Origin: Pseudobutyrivibrio xylanivorans | GTDB lineage: Bacteria; Bacillota; Clostridia; Lachnospirales; Lachnospiraceae | DNA length: 64,000 nt | NCBI RefSeq assembly: GCF_010906925.1 | Contig: NZ_VTVE01000001.1 | Location: forward strand, 1-64,000 | Direction: 5' to 3' | Part shown: piece after piece, positions 54,614 to 63,292 of the stretch | Position numbering within the stretch: the stretch's first letter is position 1 | Layout of the letters: each line of letters starts with the position of its first letter | Notes under the pieces: model-generated | What the model saw: the letters and a program-made list of their open reading frames with translations, nothing else | The model's database searches: none | Told to the model about the DNA's origin: nothing | Program-made: the position numbers and the translations under genes

Positions 54614-55549
54614 ATGAATTTAGTTGATTTAACAGGTACAAAGTATCCAATAATTCAGGGTGGTATGGCCAACATTGCAACAGGAGAGTTTGCAGCTGCA
54701 GTTTCAAATGCAGGTGGACTTGGTCTCGTTGCAAGTGGTGGCATGAATGCAGAGCAGCTGAGAGAGCAGATTAGAATTTGCAAGAGCAAGACAGATAAGC
54801 CATTTGGCGTAAATCTTATGCTTATGAATCCTGATGTGGACAATATTGCAAACATGCTTATTGAGGAAAAGGTCCAGTTCATTACAACTGGTGCTGGTAA
54901 CCCAGGTAAGTATATGAAGGGCTGGAAGGAAATGGGAGCAAAGGTATTCCCAGTAGTTGCATCTGTTGCCTTGGCAAAGGTGATGGTTCGTTCTGGTGCT
55001 GATGCAGTAATCGCTGAGGGCGGCGAGTCAGGTGGCCATGTTGGCGATATGACAACAATGACTCTACTCCCACAGGTAGTAGCTGCAGTTGATGTACCTG
55101 TCATTGCAGCAGGTGGTATTGCAAGTGGCAAGCAGATGGCAGCAGCTATGATGCTTGGCGCATGTGGAGTTCAGATAGGAACATGTCTTTTGGTTTCAGA
55201 GGAATGTCCAATCCATGACAATTATAAGCAGACACTTATCAAGTCAAAGGACAATTCCACAACTGTTACAGGAAGAAGCCAGGGTGCTCCAGTTCGTATC
55301 ATTAAAAATGAAATGGCCCGCGAATATCTAAAGCTTGAGGCCGAGGGCGCAGACCGCGAGAAGCTTGAGCAGATTACACTTGGTGGTCTTAGACGTGCAG
55401 TTCTTGAGGGTGACATGATTAGAGGTTCTGTTATGGCAGGACAGGTATGTGGTCAGCTTTCAGAAATCCGCCCAGTGGCAGATATCTTAGATGATATGTA
55501 CGTTGGCGCAAAAGATTGTTTGGCAAACGCAAATGCAATTGCAATATAA
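54614..55549 (+). CDS. fabK: Enoyl-ACP reductase II
   Basis: 311 aa FMN-dependent TIM barrel (2-nitropropane-dioxygenase-like): YPIIQGGMANIATGEFAAAVSNAGGLG, AEGGESGGHVGDMTT, VIAAGGIASGKQM and GACGVQIGT, the FMN phosphate site. Performs the last reduction step of the elongation cycle and is naturally insensitive to triclosan in its family. RBS GAGGTAGG. Confidence 0.94.
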   Translation: MNLVDLTGTKYPIIQGGMANIATGEFAAAVSNAGGLGLVASGGMNAEQLREQIRICKSKTDKPFGVNLMLMNPDVDNIANMLIEEKVQFITTGAGNPGKYMKGWKEMGAKVFPVVASVALAKVMVRSGADAVIAEGGESGGHVGDMTTMTLLPQVVAAVDVPVIAAGGIASGKQMAAAMMLGACGVQIGTCLLVSEECPIHDNYKQTLIKSKDNSTTVTGRSQGAPVRIIKNEMAREYLKLEAEGADREKLEQITLGGLRRAVLEGDMIRGSVMAGQVCGQLSEIRPVADILDDMYVGAKDCLANANAIAI

Positions 55550-55573
55550 GATTTAGATGAGGATGGAGTTGGA

Positions 55574-56530
55574 ATGAAACTAGGAATTGTGTACGCTGGC
55601 CAGGGTTCTCAAAAAGTGGGAATGGGTCAGGACTTTTATGAGAAGTACGATCTTTTTAAGGAGACAATTGATAATGCTACAGATACAGTCAAGGCTGTAA
55701 CAGATATGGATGTAGCAGAGCTTTCGTTTAATGGTCCAGAGGAAAAGTTGTCCCAGACAAAATACACTCAGCCAGCTATGGTTGCATTTGCCATTGGCGT
55801 AACAAAGCTTTTACATGAGAGAGGAATCAAGGCTGACTATACACTTGGACTTAGCCTTGGAGAGTATTCAGCTCTCTATGAGTCAGAGGCGATTGATGAA
55901 AAGCAGGTTTTGGACCTTATTGCAAAGCGTGGACTTTTCATGACAGAGGCTTCTGAGGGACTTGAGGTAAAGATGGCAGCTGTACTTGGCGCTGAGCGAC
56001 AGACAGTTTTGGATGCATGCGACAGAGTAAATAGCGAACTTGATGGCAAGCTTACTGTTCAGGCTGCAAATTTTAACTGCCCAGGACAGATTGTAATATC
56101 TGGTGATGCTCAGGCAGTTGACCAGGCAAGCGCTTATTTAAAAGAAGCAGGAGCAAAGAGAATTCTTCCTCTTAAGGTAAGCGGTCCTTTCCATACAAAG
56201 CTTATGAAGCCAGCAGGCGACAAGCTTAAGGAAGAGTTCAAGACTGTAGATTTTAAGCAGGAACGATCAAAGGTAATTTTCAATTGCCTTGGTCGTGAAA
56301 GAAAGCAGGAGGAGACAATTCCAGCACTTCTCGAAAAGCAGGTACAGACTTCAGTTTATCTGGAAGATTCTATTAGATATATGGTAGGTGAAGGCGTGGA
56401 TACAATCATTGAGATTGGACCAGGCAAGGCAATAAGCAAATTTATTGCAAAGACAGTAGATGATGTAAAGGTCTATTCAATTGATACAGTTGAAGACTTT
56501 GAGGCAACAGTAAAGGAGCTTGGAGCATGA
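55574..56530 (+). CDS. fabD: Malonyl-CoA-ACP transacylase
   Basis: 318 aa. GQGSQKVGMG at the N-terminus, nucleophile S94 in GLSLGEYSA, and GPFHTKLM with the catalytic His. Loads malonyl groups onto ACP. Its end overlaps fabG by 4 bp (ATGA). Confidence 0.95.
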   Translation: MKLGIVYAGQGSQKVGMGQDFYEKYDLFKETIDNATDTVKAVTDMDVAELSFNGPEEKLSQTKYTQPAMVAFAIGVTKLLHERGIKADYTLGLSLGEYSALYESEAIDEKQVLDLIAKRGLFMTEASEGLEVKMAAVLGAERQTVLDACDRVNSELDGKLTVQAANFNCPGQIVISGDAQAVDQASAYLKEAGAKRILPLKVSGPFHTKLMKPAGDKLKEEFKTVDFKQERSKVIFNCLGRERKQEETIPALLEKQVQTSVYLEDSIRYMVGEGVDTIIEIGPGKAISKFIAKTVDDVKVYSIDTVEDFEATVKELGA

Positions 56531-57252
56531 GTGTAGCACTTATAACTGGCGCAAGCCGTGGAATCGGCAGAGTAATTGCTGAGACTATGGCAAAAGCAGG
56601 ATACGATATAGCAATTTGTTATTCAGGAAATGAATCAGCTGCTCAGGAGACCATTTCTTTATGTAAGAAATATGGTGTTCAGGCAATTTATGTGAAGGCT
56701 GATGTAAGCAACGCTGATGATGTCGCAAATATGTTTTCTGAAGTAAAAAGTTTACTTGGTCCTGTTGATGTGCTTGTAAATAATGCAGGAATAACAAAAG
56801 ATGGACTTCTTCTTCGAATGACCGAAGAGGATTTTGAAAAGGTTGTTGATATTAATCTTAAGGGCGCATTCCTTTGCACAAAGGCGGCAATAAAGGATAT
56901 GTTAAAAGCCAAAAAAGGAAGTATCATCAACATTACTTCTATTGTAGGAGTAACAGGAAATGCGGGCCAGGCAAACTATTCAGCCAGCAAAGCAGGCTTA
57001 ATTGGATTTACAAAATCAGTTGCTAAGGAGTATGGCTCAAAGGGAATTACCGTAAATGCGGTAGCACCTGGATTTATTCAAACAGCAATGACAGACAGTC
57101 TTCCAGAGGAAGTAAAGAGTGCTTATCTTAAACAGATTCCTCTCGGCAGATTCGGAACACCAGAGGACGTAGCATCTGTAGTTGAATTTTTAGCATCAGA
57201 AAAAGCAGCTTACGTAACTGGTCAAGTCATCGAAGTAACTGGAGGTATGTAA
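56527..57252 (+). CDS. fabG: 3-oxoacyl-ACP reductase
   Basis: 241 aa short-chain dehydrogenase. Cofactor motif TGASRGIGR, NNAG, and the catalytic S138, Y151 and K155 (YSASK). NADPH-dependent reduction of beta-ketoacyl-ACP. Stop overlaps the fabF start by one base. Confidence 0.95.
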   Translation: MSVALITGASRGIGRVIAETMAKAGYDIAICYSGNESAAQETISLCKKYGVQAIYVKADVSNADDVANMFSEVKSLLGPVDVLVNNAGITKDGLLLRMTEEDFEKVVDINLKGAFLCTKAAIKDMLKAKKGSIINITSIVGVTGNAGQANYSASKAGLIGFTKSVAKEYGSKGITVNAVAPGFIQTAMTDSLPEEVKSAYLKQIPLGRFGTPEDVASVVEFLASEKAAYVTGQVIEVTGGM

Positions 57253-58484
57253 TGAGAAGAGTAGTAATTACTGGCATGGGAACCGTCAATCCTTTGGCAA
57301 ACAGCGTGGAGGAAACATGGGATGCTGTAAAGCAAGGAAAGTGCGGAATTGGTCCTATTACACATTTTGATACAACTGATTTAAAGGTTAAATTAGCAGG
57401 CGAGGTAAAGAATTTTGACGCCGCAGAGGTTATTGGTCCTAAGGAAGCAAGACGTATGGATGTGTACACACAGTATGCATGTGCAGCAGCGAAAGAAGCT
57501 CTTGCAGATTCAGGACTTGATATGGAAAAAGAAAATGCAGACAGATGTGGCTGTATTGTTTCATCAGGTATTGGCGGTCTTGAGACTATTTGCATTGAAC
57601 ATGGTAAAGGAGAGGAGAAGGGCTATAGCAAAATTTCTCCATATTTCATTCCTATGTCAATCAGCAACATGGCAGCAGGTCAGATTGCAATCATGTACGG
57701 CCTTAAGGGCATGTGCACATCTGTTGTAACAGCTTGCGCAAGCTCAAATAATGCTATCGGTGATTCATTCCACAGAATTAGAGATGGTTATGAAGACGTG
57801 ATGGTTTGCGGTGGAGCTGAGGGTGTTGTTATTCCTCTTGCTATCGGAGGCTTCCAGTCTATGAAGGCTCTTTGTACAAGCGAGGACCCAAATCGTGCAT
57901 CTATTCCATTTGATAAGGAAAGACATGGTTTTGTTATGGGTGAAGGCGCAGGTATTCTTGTAATCGAGGAACTTGAGCATGCTAAGGCTCGTGGCGCAAA
58001 GATTTACGCTGAAATTGTTGGATACGGCACAAACTGTGACGCATATCATATTACTGCTCCTAATCCAGAGGGCGAGGGCGGTGCAAAGTGTATGACTCTT
58101 GCAGTAAAGGATGCAGGCCTTGAAATGACAGATGTGGATTACATCAATGCACATGGTACTAGCACAAGCCTTAATGATGCAGGCGAGACACTTGCTATTA
58201 AAAAGGCATTTGGAGACCATGCATACAAGCTTATGGTTAGCTCAACAAAGTCTATGACTGGACATTTGCTTGGTGCAGCAGGTGCAGTTGAGGGCATCAT
58301 CACAACACTTGCCCTTAGAGATGGATTTGTGCCAGCTACAATCAATTATCGTGAGAAGGACGAGGACTGCGATTTGGATATCGTTCCAAATGAAGGTCGT
58401 AAGGCTGATATAAATGTGGCTCTTTCTAACGCACTTGGTTTCGGCGGCCACAACGCATCCATTGTGTTCAAGAAGTATATCTAG
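57252..58484 (+). CDS. fabF: Beta-ketoacyl-ACP synthase II
   Basis: 410 aa. Catalytic C162 in TACASSNNAIG, the His residues in NAHGTSTSLND and STKSMTGHLLGAAGAVE, and the C-terminal NALGFGGHNASIVF. Elongates acyl-ACP. RBS GGAGG. Confidence 0.96.
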   Translation: MRRVVITGMGTVNPLANSVEETWDAVKQGKCGIGPITHFDTTDLKVKLAGEVKNFDAAEVIGPKEARRMDVYTQYACAAAKEALADSGLDMEKENADRCGCIVSSGIGGLETICIEHGKGEEKGYSKISPYFIPMSISNMAAGQIAIMYGLKGMCTSVVTACASSNNAIGDSFHRIRDGYEDVMVCGGAEGVVIPLAIGGFQSMKALCTSEDPNRASIPFDKERHGFVMGEGAGILVIEELEHAKARGAKIYAEIVGYGTNCDAYHITAPNPEGEGGAKCMTLAVKDAGLEMTDVDYINAHGTSTSLNDAGETLAIKKAFGDHAYKLMVSSTKSMTGHLLGAAGAVEGIITTLALRDGFVPATINYREKDEDCDLDIVPNEGRKADINVALSNALGFGGHNASIVFKKYI

Positions 58485-58563
58485 TAGGTCGTTTATATGA
58501 GGCCGGTATCAATAAGCTAAGTTCTATTAATGAGTCATTAAATGTCAGATATGTTATAGATGA

Positions 58564-58648
58564 GGCAGTAGATATCAAGCTCTAAGTGTTACAGCAGGTG
58601 ACATGTAGTCACCGGAAGTAATATCTTAGGCTTGAGAGCGTAACTGTC
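58564..58648 (+). ncRNA. Structured leader RNA element, copy D (fabZ)
   Basis: P1 GGCAGT/ACTGTC; loop AGATA / GAGCGTA; P2 TCAAGC/GCTTGA; bulged T; CTAAG/CTTAG; bulged T; P3 TGTTAC/GTAATA; apical hairpin GGTGAC/GTCACC. A TTATAG -10-like box ends 4 nt before it, but the -35 is weak. Lies in the fabF-fabZ gap. Confidence 0.8.
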
Positions 58649-58706
58649 GGATGATAGAGGTGAATATTACTTAGATTATTAATAAGCTGGCCGGAATGGA
58701 GTATAT

Positions 58707-59135
58707 ATGCAGTTAAGCAACAAAGAGATACAAGAGATTCTTCCACATCGCTATCCTTTTTTACTAGTGGACAAGATTGTGGAGTGTGAGCCAGGCAATT
58801 ACGCCAAGGGAATCAAGTGTGTTTCAGCAAATGAGATGCATTTTCTTGGACATTTTCCTGGACATCCAGTTATGCCAGGAGTACTTATAATAGAGGCTCT
58901 TGCTCAGGTAGGTGCAGTGGCGCTTCTTACCGAGGAAGAAAACAAAGGAAAGCTAGCATTTTTTGGCGGAATTAAAAACGCTAGATTTAAGAAGCAGGTT
59001 GAGCCTGGTGATGTTTTAGAGCTTGAGTGCAAGCTCACATCTAGAAAAGGTCCAGTCGGTTTTGGCGAAGCTGTAGCGTATGTAGATGGTCAGATTGCAG
59101 CAAAGGCAGAAATTTCCTTTGCCATAGGAGAATAG
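58707..59135 (+). CDS. fabZ: 3-hydroxyacyl-ACP dehydratase
   Basis: 142 aa hotdog enzyme. [11 protein letters not shown] at the N-terminus, catalytic H49 in [11 protein letters not shown] and E63 in IEALAQ. Dehydrates beta-hydroxyacyl-ACP. No separate isomerase is seen, so unsaturated fatty-acid formation would need another route. Confidence 0.95.
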   Translation: MQLSNKEIQEILPHRYPFLLVDKIVECEPGNYAKGIKCVSANEMHFLGHFPGHPVMPGVLIIEALAQVGAVALLTEEENKGKLAFFGGIKNARFKKQVEPGDVLELECKLTSRKGPVGFGEAVAYVDGQIAAKAEISFAIGE

Positions 59136-59142
59136 ATTAGGT

Positions 59143-59652
59143 ATGATGTTTCTAGGGAGTAAAAAATTAACAAAGGAAAAGGTACTAGAAATGTTAGAAC
59201 AAACATTATCTGAGGTGTATACAAAATTCAAAATACACTTCTATCAGGAGATGTTTAACCATCTTCATTCCAGAGAGACATCCCTTACTACTGTTGAGAT
59301 GTTCTGTGTAGAGGTCATCTACGCTCTCAAGAATCCTACCGTGGCTGAGTTCGCAAATTTCATTAATGTATCATCTCCTAATGCAGCCTACAAGGTTAAC
59401 AGCCTTATCAAAAAGGGCTACATTGAAAAGATTCAGTCTGAGACTGACAGACGAGAGTACCATCTTGTTGTTACAGACAAGTACATTAATTACTTCAATT
59501 TATCACAGAAATACGTGAATACGGTAGTGGAGCGTGCGCAGGATTATTTTACACCGGAGCAGATAGCTTTCTTGGATGATATCCTTAGAGATATGTCTCT
59601 GGAGCTTATGAAAGATGTAGCCATCCCTCCAGTATCCATTAACCCTAATTAA
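59143..59652 (+). CDS. MarR-family regulator (FabT-like by position)
   Basis: 169 aa. Winged helix: NPTVAEFANFINVSSPNAAYKVNSLIKKGYIEKIQSETDRREYHLVVT is the recognition helix and wing region. Last gene of the fatty-acid cluster, 7 bp after fabZ, so it likely represses the acpP promoter with its TTTAACTAA sites. The start is uncertain: ATG 59143 or 59146 has only a weak binding site, while ATG 59191 has AAAGGAAAAGG upstream but would shorten the first helix. Confidence 0.8.
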   Translation: MMFLGSKKLTKEKVLEMLEQTLSEVYTKFKIHFYQEMFNHLHSRETSLTTVEMFCVEVIYALKNPTVAEFANFINVSSPNAAYKVNSLIKKGYIEKIQSETDRREYHLVVTDKYINYFNLSQKYVNTVVERAQDYFTPEQIAFLDDILRDMSLELMKDVAIPPVSINPN

Positions 59653-59700
59653 TGATTTGGAATTATTTGGATATGTATGTGCAAAACTAAATACGAAGTT

Positions 59701-59737
59701 AAAACGCCACTAGCATAAAGTCTAGTGGCGTTTTATT
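59701..59737 (+). terminator. Terminator of the fatty-acid synthesis cluster
   Basis: 13-bp stem AAAACGCCACTAG / CTAGTGGCGTTTT followed by T residues. Confidence 0.9.
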
Positions 59738-59780
59738 GTGATATTTACTTATAAGATTTTTTTATATAGGGAAAAAGGGG

Positions 59781-59808
59781 TTAACAAATTTACACTAAAT
59801 GATACAAT
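59781..59808 (+). promoter_or_regulatory. Promoter of the diaminopimelate dehydrogenase gene
   Basis: TTAACA, 16-nt spacer, TACAAT; the start codon follows about 50 bp later with AAGGAGG. Confidence 0.55.
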
Positions 59809-59858
59809 AGACCCTAAGAATTAAATGATTATCTCCCTTGGAGTAATAAGGAGGAACT

Positions 59859-60836
59859 ATGATTAAAGTTGGAATTTTAGGTTACGGCAATTTGGGACGT
59901 GGCGTTGAGGCTGCAGTCACACTTAGCGATGACATGGAGCTTGTGGCTATCTACACAAGAAGAGACCCAAGCACACTTACAGTAAAGTCAAATGCTGCAG
60001 TTAAGTCTACAGCAGATTTGGATACAGGTAAGGAAGACATTGATGTTCTTATTATCTGCGGTGGTAGTGCTACAGATTTACCAGAGATGACTCCTAAGTA
60101 CGCAGCACTTTACAATGTTATTGATTCATTTGATACACATGCAAGAATCCCAGAGCAGTTTGCAAATGTTGAGAAGGCTTCTAAGGCAGCAGGTAAGATC
60201 GGCCTTATCTCATGTGGTTGGGATCCAGGTATGTTCTCTTTAAATAGACTTTATGCTACATCTATTTTGCCAAAGGGTGAGGCATACACATTCTGGGGCA
60301 AGGGCGTTAGCCAGGGACACTCAGATGCTATTCGTCGTATCGAGGGTGTTGTAGATGCAAGACAGTACACAGTACCAGTTCCAGAGGCATTAGAGCGTGT
60401 TAGAAGTGGAGAGAATCCTGAGCTTTCTACTAGAGAGAAGCACACAAGAGAGTGCTATGTTGTAGTTGAAGAGGGAGCAGACAAGGCTCGCATCGAAAAA
60501 GAAATCAAGGAGATGCCAAACTACTTCGCAGATTATGACACCACTGTTAACTTTATCTCTGAGGAAGAGCTTAAGAAGAATCACAGCGGCTTACCACATG
60601 GCGGAAGCGTTATCTACACAGGTGAGACAGGCTTCGATGGTAACAAGCACGTCATTGAATATAGTTTGAACTTAGATTCTAACCCAGAGTTCACAGGAGC
60701 TGTTTTAACAGCTTATGCTAGAGCAGTGTCACGCCTTAATAAGGAGGGCGTTACAGGTGCTAAGACAGTATTTGATATTGCACCAGCTTATCTTTCACCA
60801 ATTGCACCAGAAGAGCTTCGTGCACACTTCTTATAA
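59859..60836 (+). CDS. ddh: meso-Diaminopimelate dehydrogenase
   Basis: 325 aa, typical length. NADP site VGILGYGNLGRGVE, IYTRRDP, the SFDTHARIPEQ segment, SCGWDPGMFSLNR and KGVSQGHSDAIRRIEGV, all landmarks of the family. Converts tetrahydrodipicolinate and ammonia directly to meso-diaminopimelate, a one-step branch of lysine/peptidoglycan synthesis downstream of DapB. Monocistronic. Confidence 0.94.
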   Translation: MIKVGILGYGNLGRGVEAAVTLSDDMELVAIYTRRDPSTLTVKSNAAVKSTADLDTGKEDIDVLIICGGSATDLPEMTPKYAALYNVIDSFDTHARIPEQFANVEKASKAAGKIGLISCGWDPGMFSLNRLYATSILPKGEAYTFWGKGVSQGHSDAIRRIEGVVDARQYTVPVPEALERVRSGENPELSTREKHTRECYVVVEEGADKARIEKEIKEMPNYFADYDTTVNFISEEELKKNHSGLPHGGSVIYTGETGFDGNKHVIEYSLNLDSNPEFTGAVLTAYARAVSRLNKEGVTGAKTVFDIAPAYLSPIAPEELRAHFL

Positions 60837-60857
60837 TTTGTAATCAAAACGATTTTG

Positions 60858-60887
60858 GGATGGCCAGTGACCTGGCCATCCTTTTTT
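60858..60887 (+). terminator. Terminator after ddh
   Basis: 10-bp stem GGATGGCCAG / CTGGCCATCC followed by T6. Confidence 0.9.
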
Positions 60888-61054
60888 GTTTACGGATTCC
60901 TGCGCGATAGTGATAGTTTTTTGGGGCGATGATATGCTTTTGTGCGTGAGTCTTTGCCTCTGAAAGCCGAAGCTTGTTTTATTATGGCAATTTGGACGAC
61001 GGACTAGTAGTCTTGTTGCCTAACGACTTGCGAAAAAAAGTTGGATTCAAAAAA
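60888..61054. other. Non-coding stretch after ddh
   Basis: No gene recognised. Together with the array that follows and the stretch 61341-61582 it makes a gene-free region of about 740 bp. The last part (61341-61582) is AT-rich and should contain the promoter of the lipoprotein gene. Confidence 0.4.
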
Positions 61055-61340
61055 CTACGGGTTTTATTGTGAAATCTCATTTTGTACCGTAGGAATTTCT
61101 ACTTGAAAATTTCTGGCTACGGGGATATTTTGAATTTCTTAAAAATCCCCGTAGTCGGCTTGTTCCAAAGGGTATCATTCTACGGGGAAAAATGGGGATT
61201 TTAAAAATATACCGTAGTCCTCCCCAAATCCCTACGGTACAAATCGAAAAAATGAAAAATACCCGTAGGTTTTGAAATCTGAAAAATTTTTACAAAGGTG
61301 GACTACGGTGCAAAATAGAATTATTCAAAAATACCCGTAA
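61055..61340. repeat. Phased CTACGG/CCGTAG array, copy 2
   Basis: Ten motifs alternate strictly CTACGG, CCGTAG at 61055, 61087, 61117, 61149, 61180, 61212, 61232, 61263, 61303 and 61335. Spacings are 32,30,32,31,32,20,31,40,32. All are exact except the last (CCGTAA). Motifs 3 and 4 form a 10-bp hairpin CTACGGGGAT / ATCCCCGTAG, at the same place as the 15-bp hairpin of copy 1 but with a different sequence. Confidence 0.85.
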
Positions 61341-61582
61341 ATCAGCTGCAAAAAAGAACAAAACTAAAAGGGGACCAATACAAAGAGATACTTATCTCAA
61401 AGATATATAGAAGACAGTGCCCTAGACAAAGGTTGCGGATTTAATTTTATAAATGTTTACGGTATTCAAATTGGAGAATATCTATTATATTACTATTAAG
61501 AGAATTAATTGGAGAGATATGTGGGGCATTCCATTAATTCGGATAGGATATGAGGGGATAAAAAGTAGAAAGAGATGAGGAT

Positions 61583-62104
61583 ATGAAAAAAAGAGTTTTA
61601 TTTTTAGCATGTTTAATGGCAGTTATGGCAGTGGCTTGTGGAAAGCAAGATGACCAGGAAGATATAATTGGCGGAGCTGATGAGCCTACTACTATTGTGT
61701 TAGATGCCAGCAATACTGAGGATACTCAGCAGCAGGAAGAAGAGGTAGAAGAGACAGAAGATACAGTAGAGGAATCTGATGCAGAGACTTCTGAAGAGGC
61801 AACCGCAGATGATGTTATAACAGATGATCAGGCACTTTCTGCTATTAGAAAATACTGCATTCAGCAGAATCCTGATCTGGAAGAGATGGCAGAGTCTGAT
61901 GATTACACTTTGTACTGGAATGTAGAGTCCTCTGATGCAGAGCAAATCGTAGTGGCTTACAGATCTTATACAGCAGCAATAGTACGATACTATGTTGATG
62001 TACATACTGGTGATACCTATGTTACAGAATTTGTTCCAGATATTATGGATGAAGAAGAAAAAACGGGTGAGAATTTCAATATAAGAGATTACATAGAAGA
62101 ATAA
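61583..62104 (+). CDS. Acidic lipoprotein of unknown function
   Basis: 173 aa. Lipoprotein signal MKKRVLFLACLMAVMAVAC (lipidated C19), then about 60 residues rich in Glu, Asp and Thr (a flexible linker), then a C-terminal alpha/beta domain with DDQALSAIRKYCIQQNPDLEEM and YYVDVHTGDTYVTEFVPDI. The latter resembles PepSY-like extracellular domains, but this is weak. Confidence 0.65.
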   Translation: MKKRVLFLACLMAVMAVACGKQDDQEDIIGGADEPTTIVLDASNTEDTQQQEEEVEETEDTVEESDAETSEEATADDVITDDQALSAIRKYCIQQNPDLEEMAESDDYTLYWNVESSDAEQIVVAYRSYTAAIVRYYVDVHTGDTYVTEFVPDIMDEEEKTGENFNIRDYIEE

Positions 62105-62122
62105 TAGAAAGAGAGAAAGCAG

Positions 62123-62392
62123 ATGTATTATGTACCAGATGGCACTGCTCTTGCAGGATTTTATGAATGCAGTGAGTGTGCAAATAGATTTTTATCAGTT
62201 CAGGTGGGGCCTACATTGGTTTGTCCATTTTGTGGGGAACAGCCTAATATGGAAATAGGACCAGATGAGGAGATGCCTGTTGCAACAGAGACTGCCAAAT
62301 TACTTTCTGTAGTTCAGGGAGCTGATGAGGTTGAGAAGATGGATGCACTGCTATCACTTGCAGTGACAGGTGGAGATTATAGCTGGATGTAG
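62123..62392 (+). CDS. Small zinc-ribbon protein
   Basis: 89 aa. Two CxxC knuckles (CSEC at about 16-19 and CPFC at about 34-37) form a likely zinc ribbon, followed by an acidic segment and a helix. No further domain. 18 bp after the lipoprotein gene and 26 bp before the YitT-type gene, so probably one operon. Function unknown. Confidence 0.65.
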   Translation: MYYVPDGTALAGFYECSECANRFLSVQVGPTLVCPFCGEQPNMEIGPDEEMPVATETAKLLSVVQGADEVEKMDALLSLAVTGGDYSWM

Positions 62393-62418
62393 TTCAGGTA
62401 AAAATAGGGTAGGGGTTT

Positions 62419-63252
62419 ATGAGAAAAAAGAAGGATGTTTTATCGTATTTGTTTATCATATTGGGAGCTATAATGGCTAGCTTTTCTGTCGCTCTTATTT
62501 TGCTTCCAAATGATGCTATTGATTATGGAACAGCAGGTGTGGCAATCATAATAAGTAAATTGTCTGGAGTTCAGTTGTCTACTTGCGTGTTGGCTGTTTT
62601 TATACCATTTATTATTGCAGGGTATATTTTCTTAGGAAAGCAATTTACTGTTAAGGCAGCTCTAGGGTCCATAGTTTATACAGCAGGACTTGATTTCTTT
62701 GAGAATATTCCATTTGAATTAGATACAGAGCATTTCCTTGCGGTGGCATTTGGTGGTGCCATTTTAGGAGCGGGACTGTCGTTGATTTTACGAAGCGGTG
62801 GCTGTATTGATGGCTCTGAGATACTGGCTAATATTGTGGTCAAAAGACTGTCAGACAAAACCGGTCGCAACTACAGTATGACACCAGTTTTGCTGGCATT
62901 TAATGCACTTGTATATATGACTATTTTTGCACTGATTGATGTGACGGCAGCCCTTCTTAGTCTTCTAGTATATGTGGTGGCCACAGCAGTAATTGATCAC
63001 TTTACTGATCACTTTGAGTCTATCAAGCAGGTTACTATTATCACACAAGATCCAGATGGAATTATCAAGGACATTAAAGAAAAGCTGAACAAGACATGTA
63101 CAATAATGGATTCAAGAGGTGCTATAGCAGGGGAGAACAATACCTTGATTTGTTATGTCAGTTATTTTGAACTTCCTATAATGAAAGAAATCATTTCAAT
63201 CCATTCAGGAAGTTTTAGTACAGTATCTACAATAGATGAGATATTAAGGTAA
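62419..63252 (+). CDS. YitT family membrane protein (DUF161 + DUF2179)
   Basis: 277 aa. Five to six membrane helices over residues 10-195 with the GTAGVAIIISKLSG and GGAILGAGLSLILRSGGCIDGSEILA motifs of the family, then a cytoplasmic C-terminal DUF2179 domain (TIITQDPDGIIKDIKEKLNKTCTIMDSRGA). Possibly a transporter; substrate unproven. Confidence 0.88.
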   Translation: MRKKKDVLSYLFIILGAIMASFSVALILLPNDAIDYGTAGVAIIISKLSGVQLSTCVLAVFIPFIIAGYIFLGKQFTVKAALGSIVYTAGLDFFENIPFELDTEHFLAVAFGGAILGAGLSLILRSGGCIDGSEILANIVVKRLSDKTGRNYSMTPVLLAFNALVYMTIFALIDVTAALLSLLVYVVATAVIDHFTDHFESIKQVTIITQDPDGIIKDIKEKLNKTCTIMDSRGAIAGENNTLICYVSYFELPIMKEIISIHSGSFSTVSTIDEILR

Positions 63253-63258
63253 ATATAA

Positions 63259-63292
63259 AAGGGACGGCGAAATAATCGCTGTCCCTTGTTTT
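63259..63292 (+). terminator. Terminator after the YitT-family gene
   Basis: Stem AAGGGACGGCGA / TCGCTGTCCCTT (one G-U) followed by TGTTTTTATTT. Also adjoins the end of the convergent M42 peptidase gene. Confidence 0.85.
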
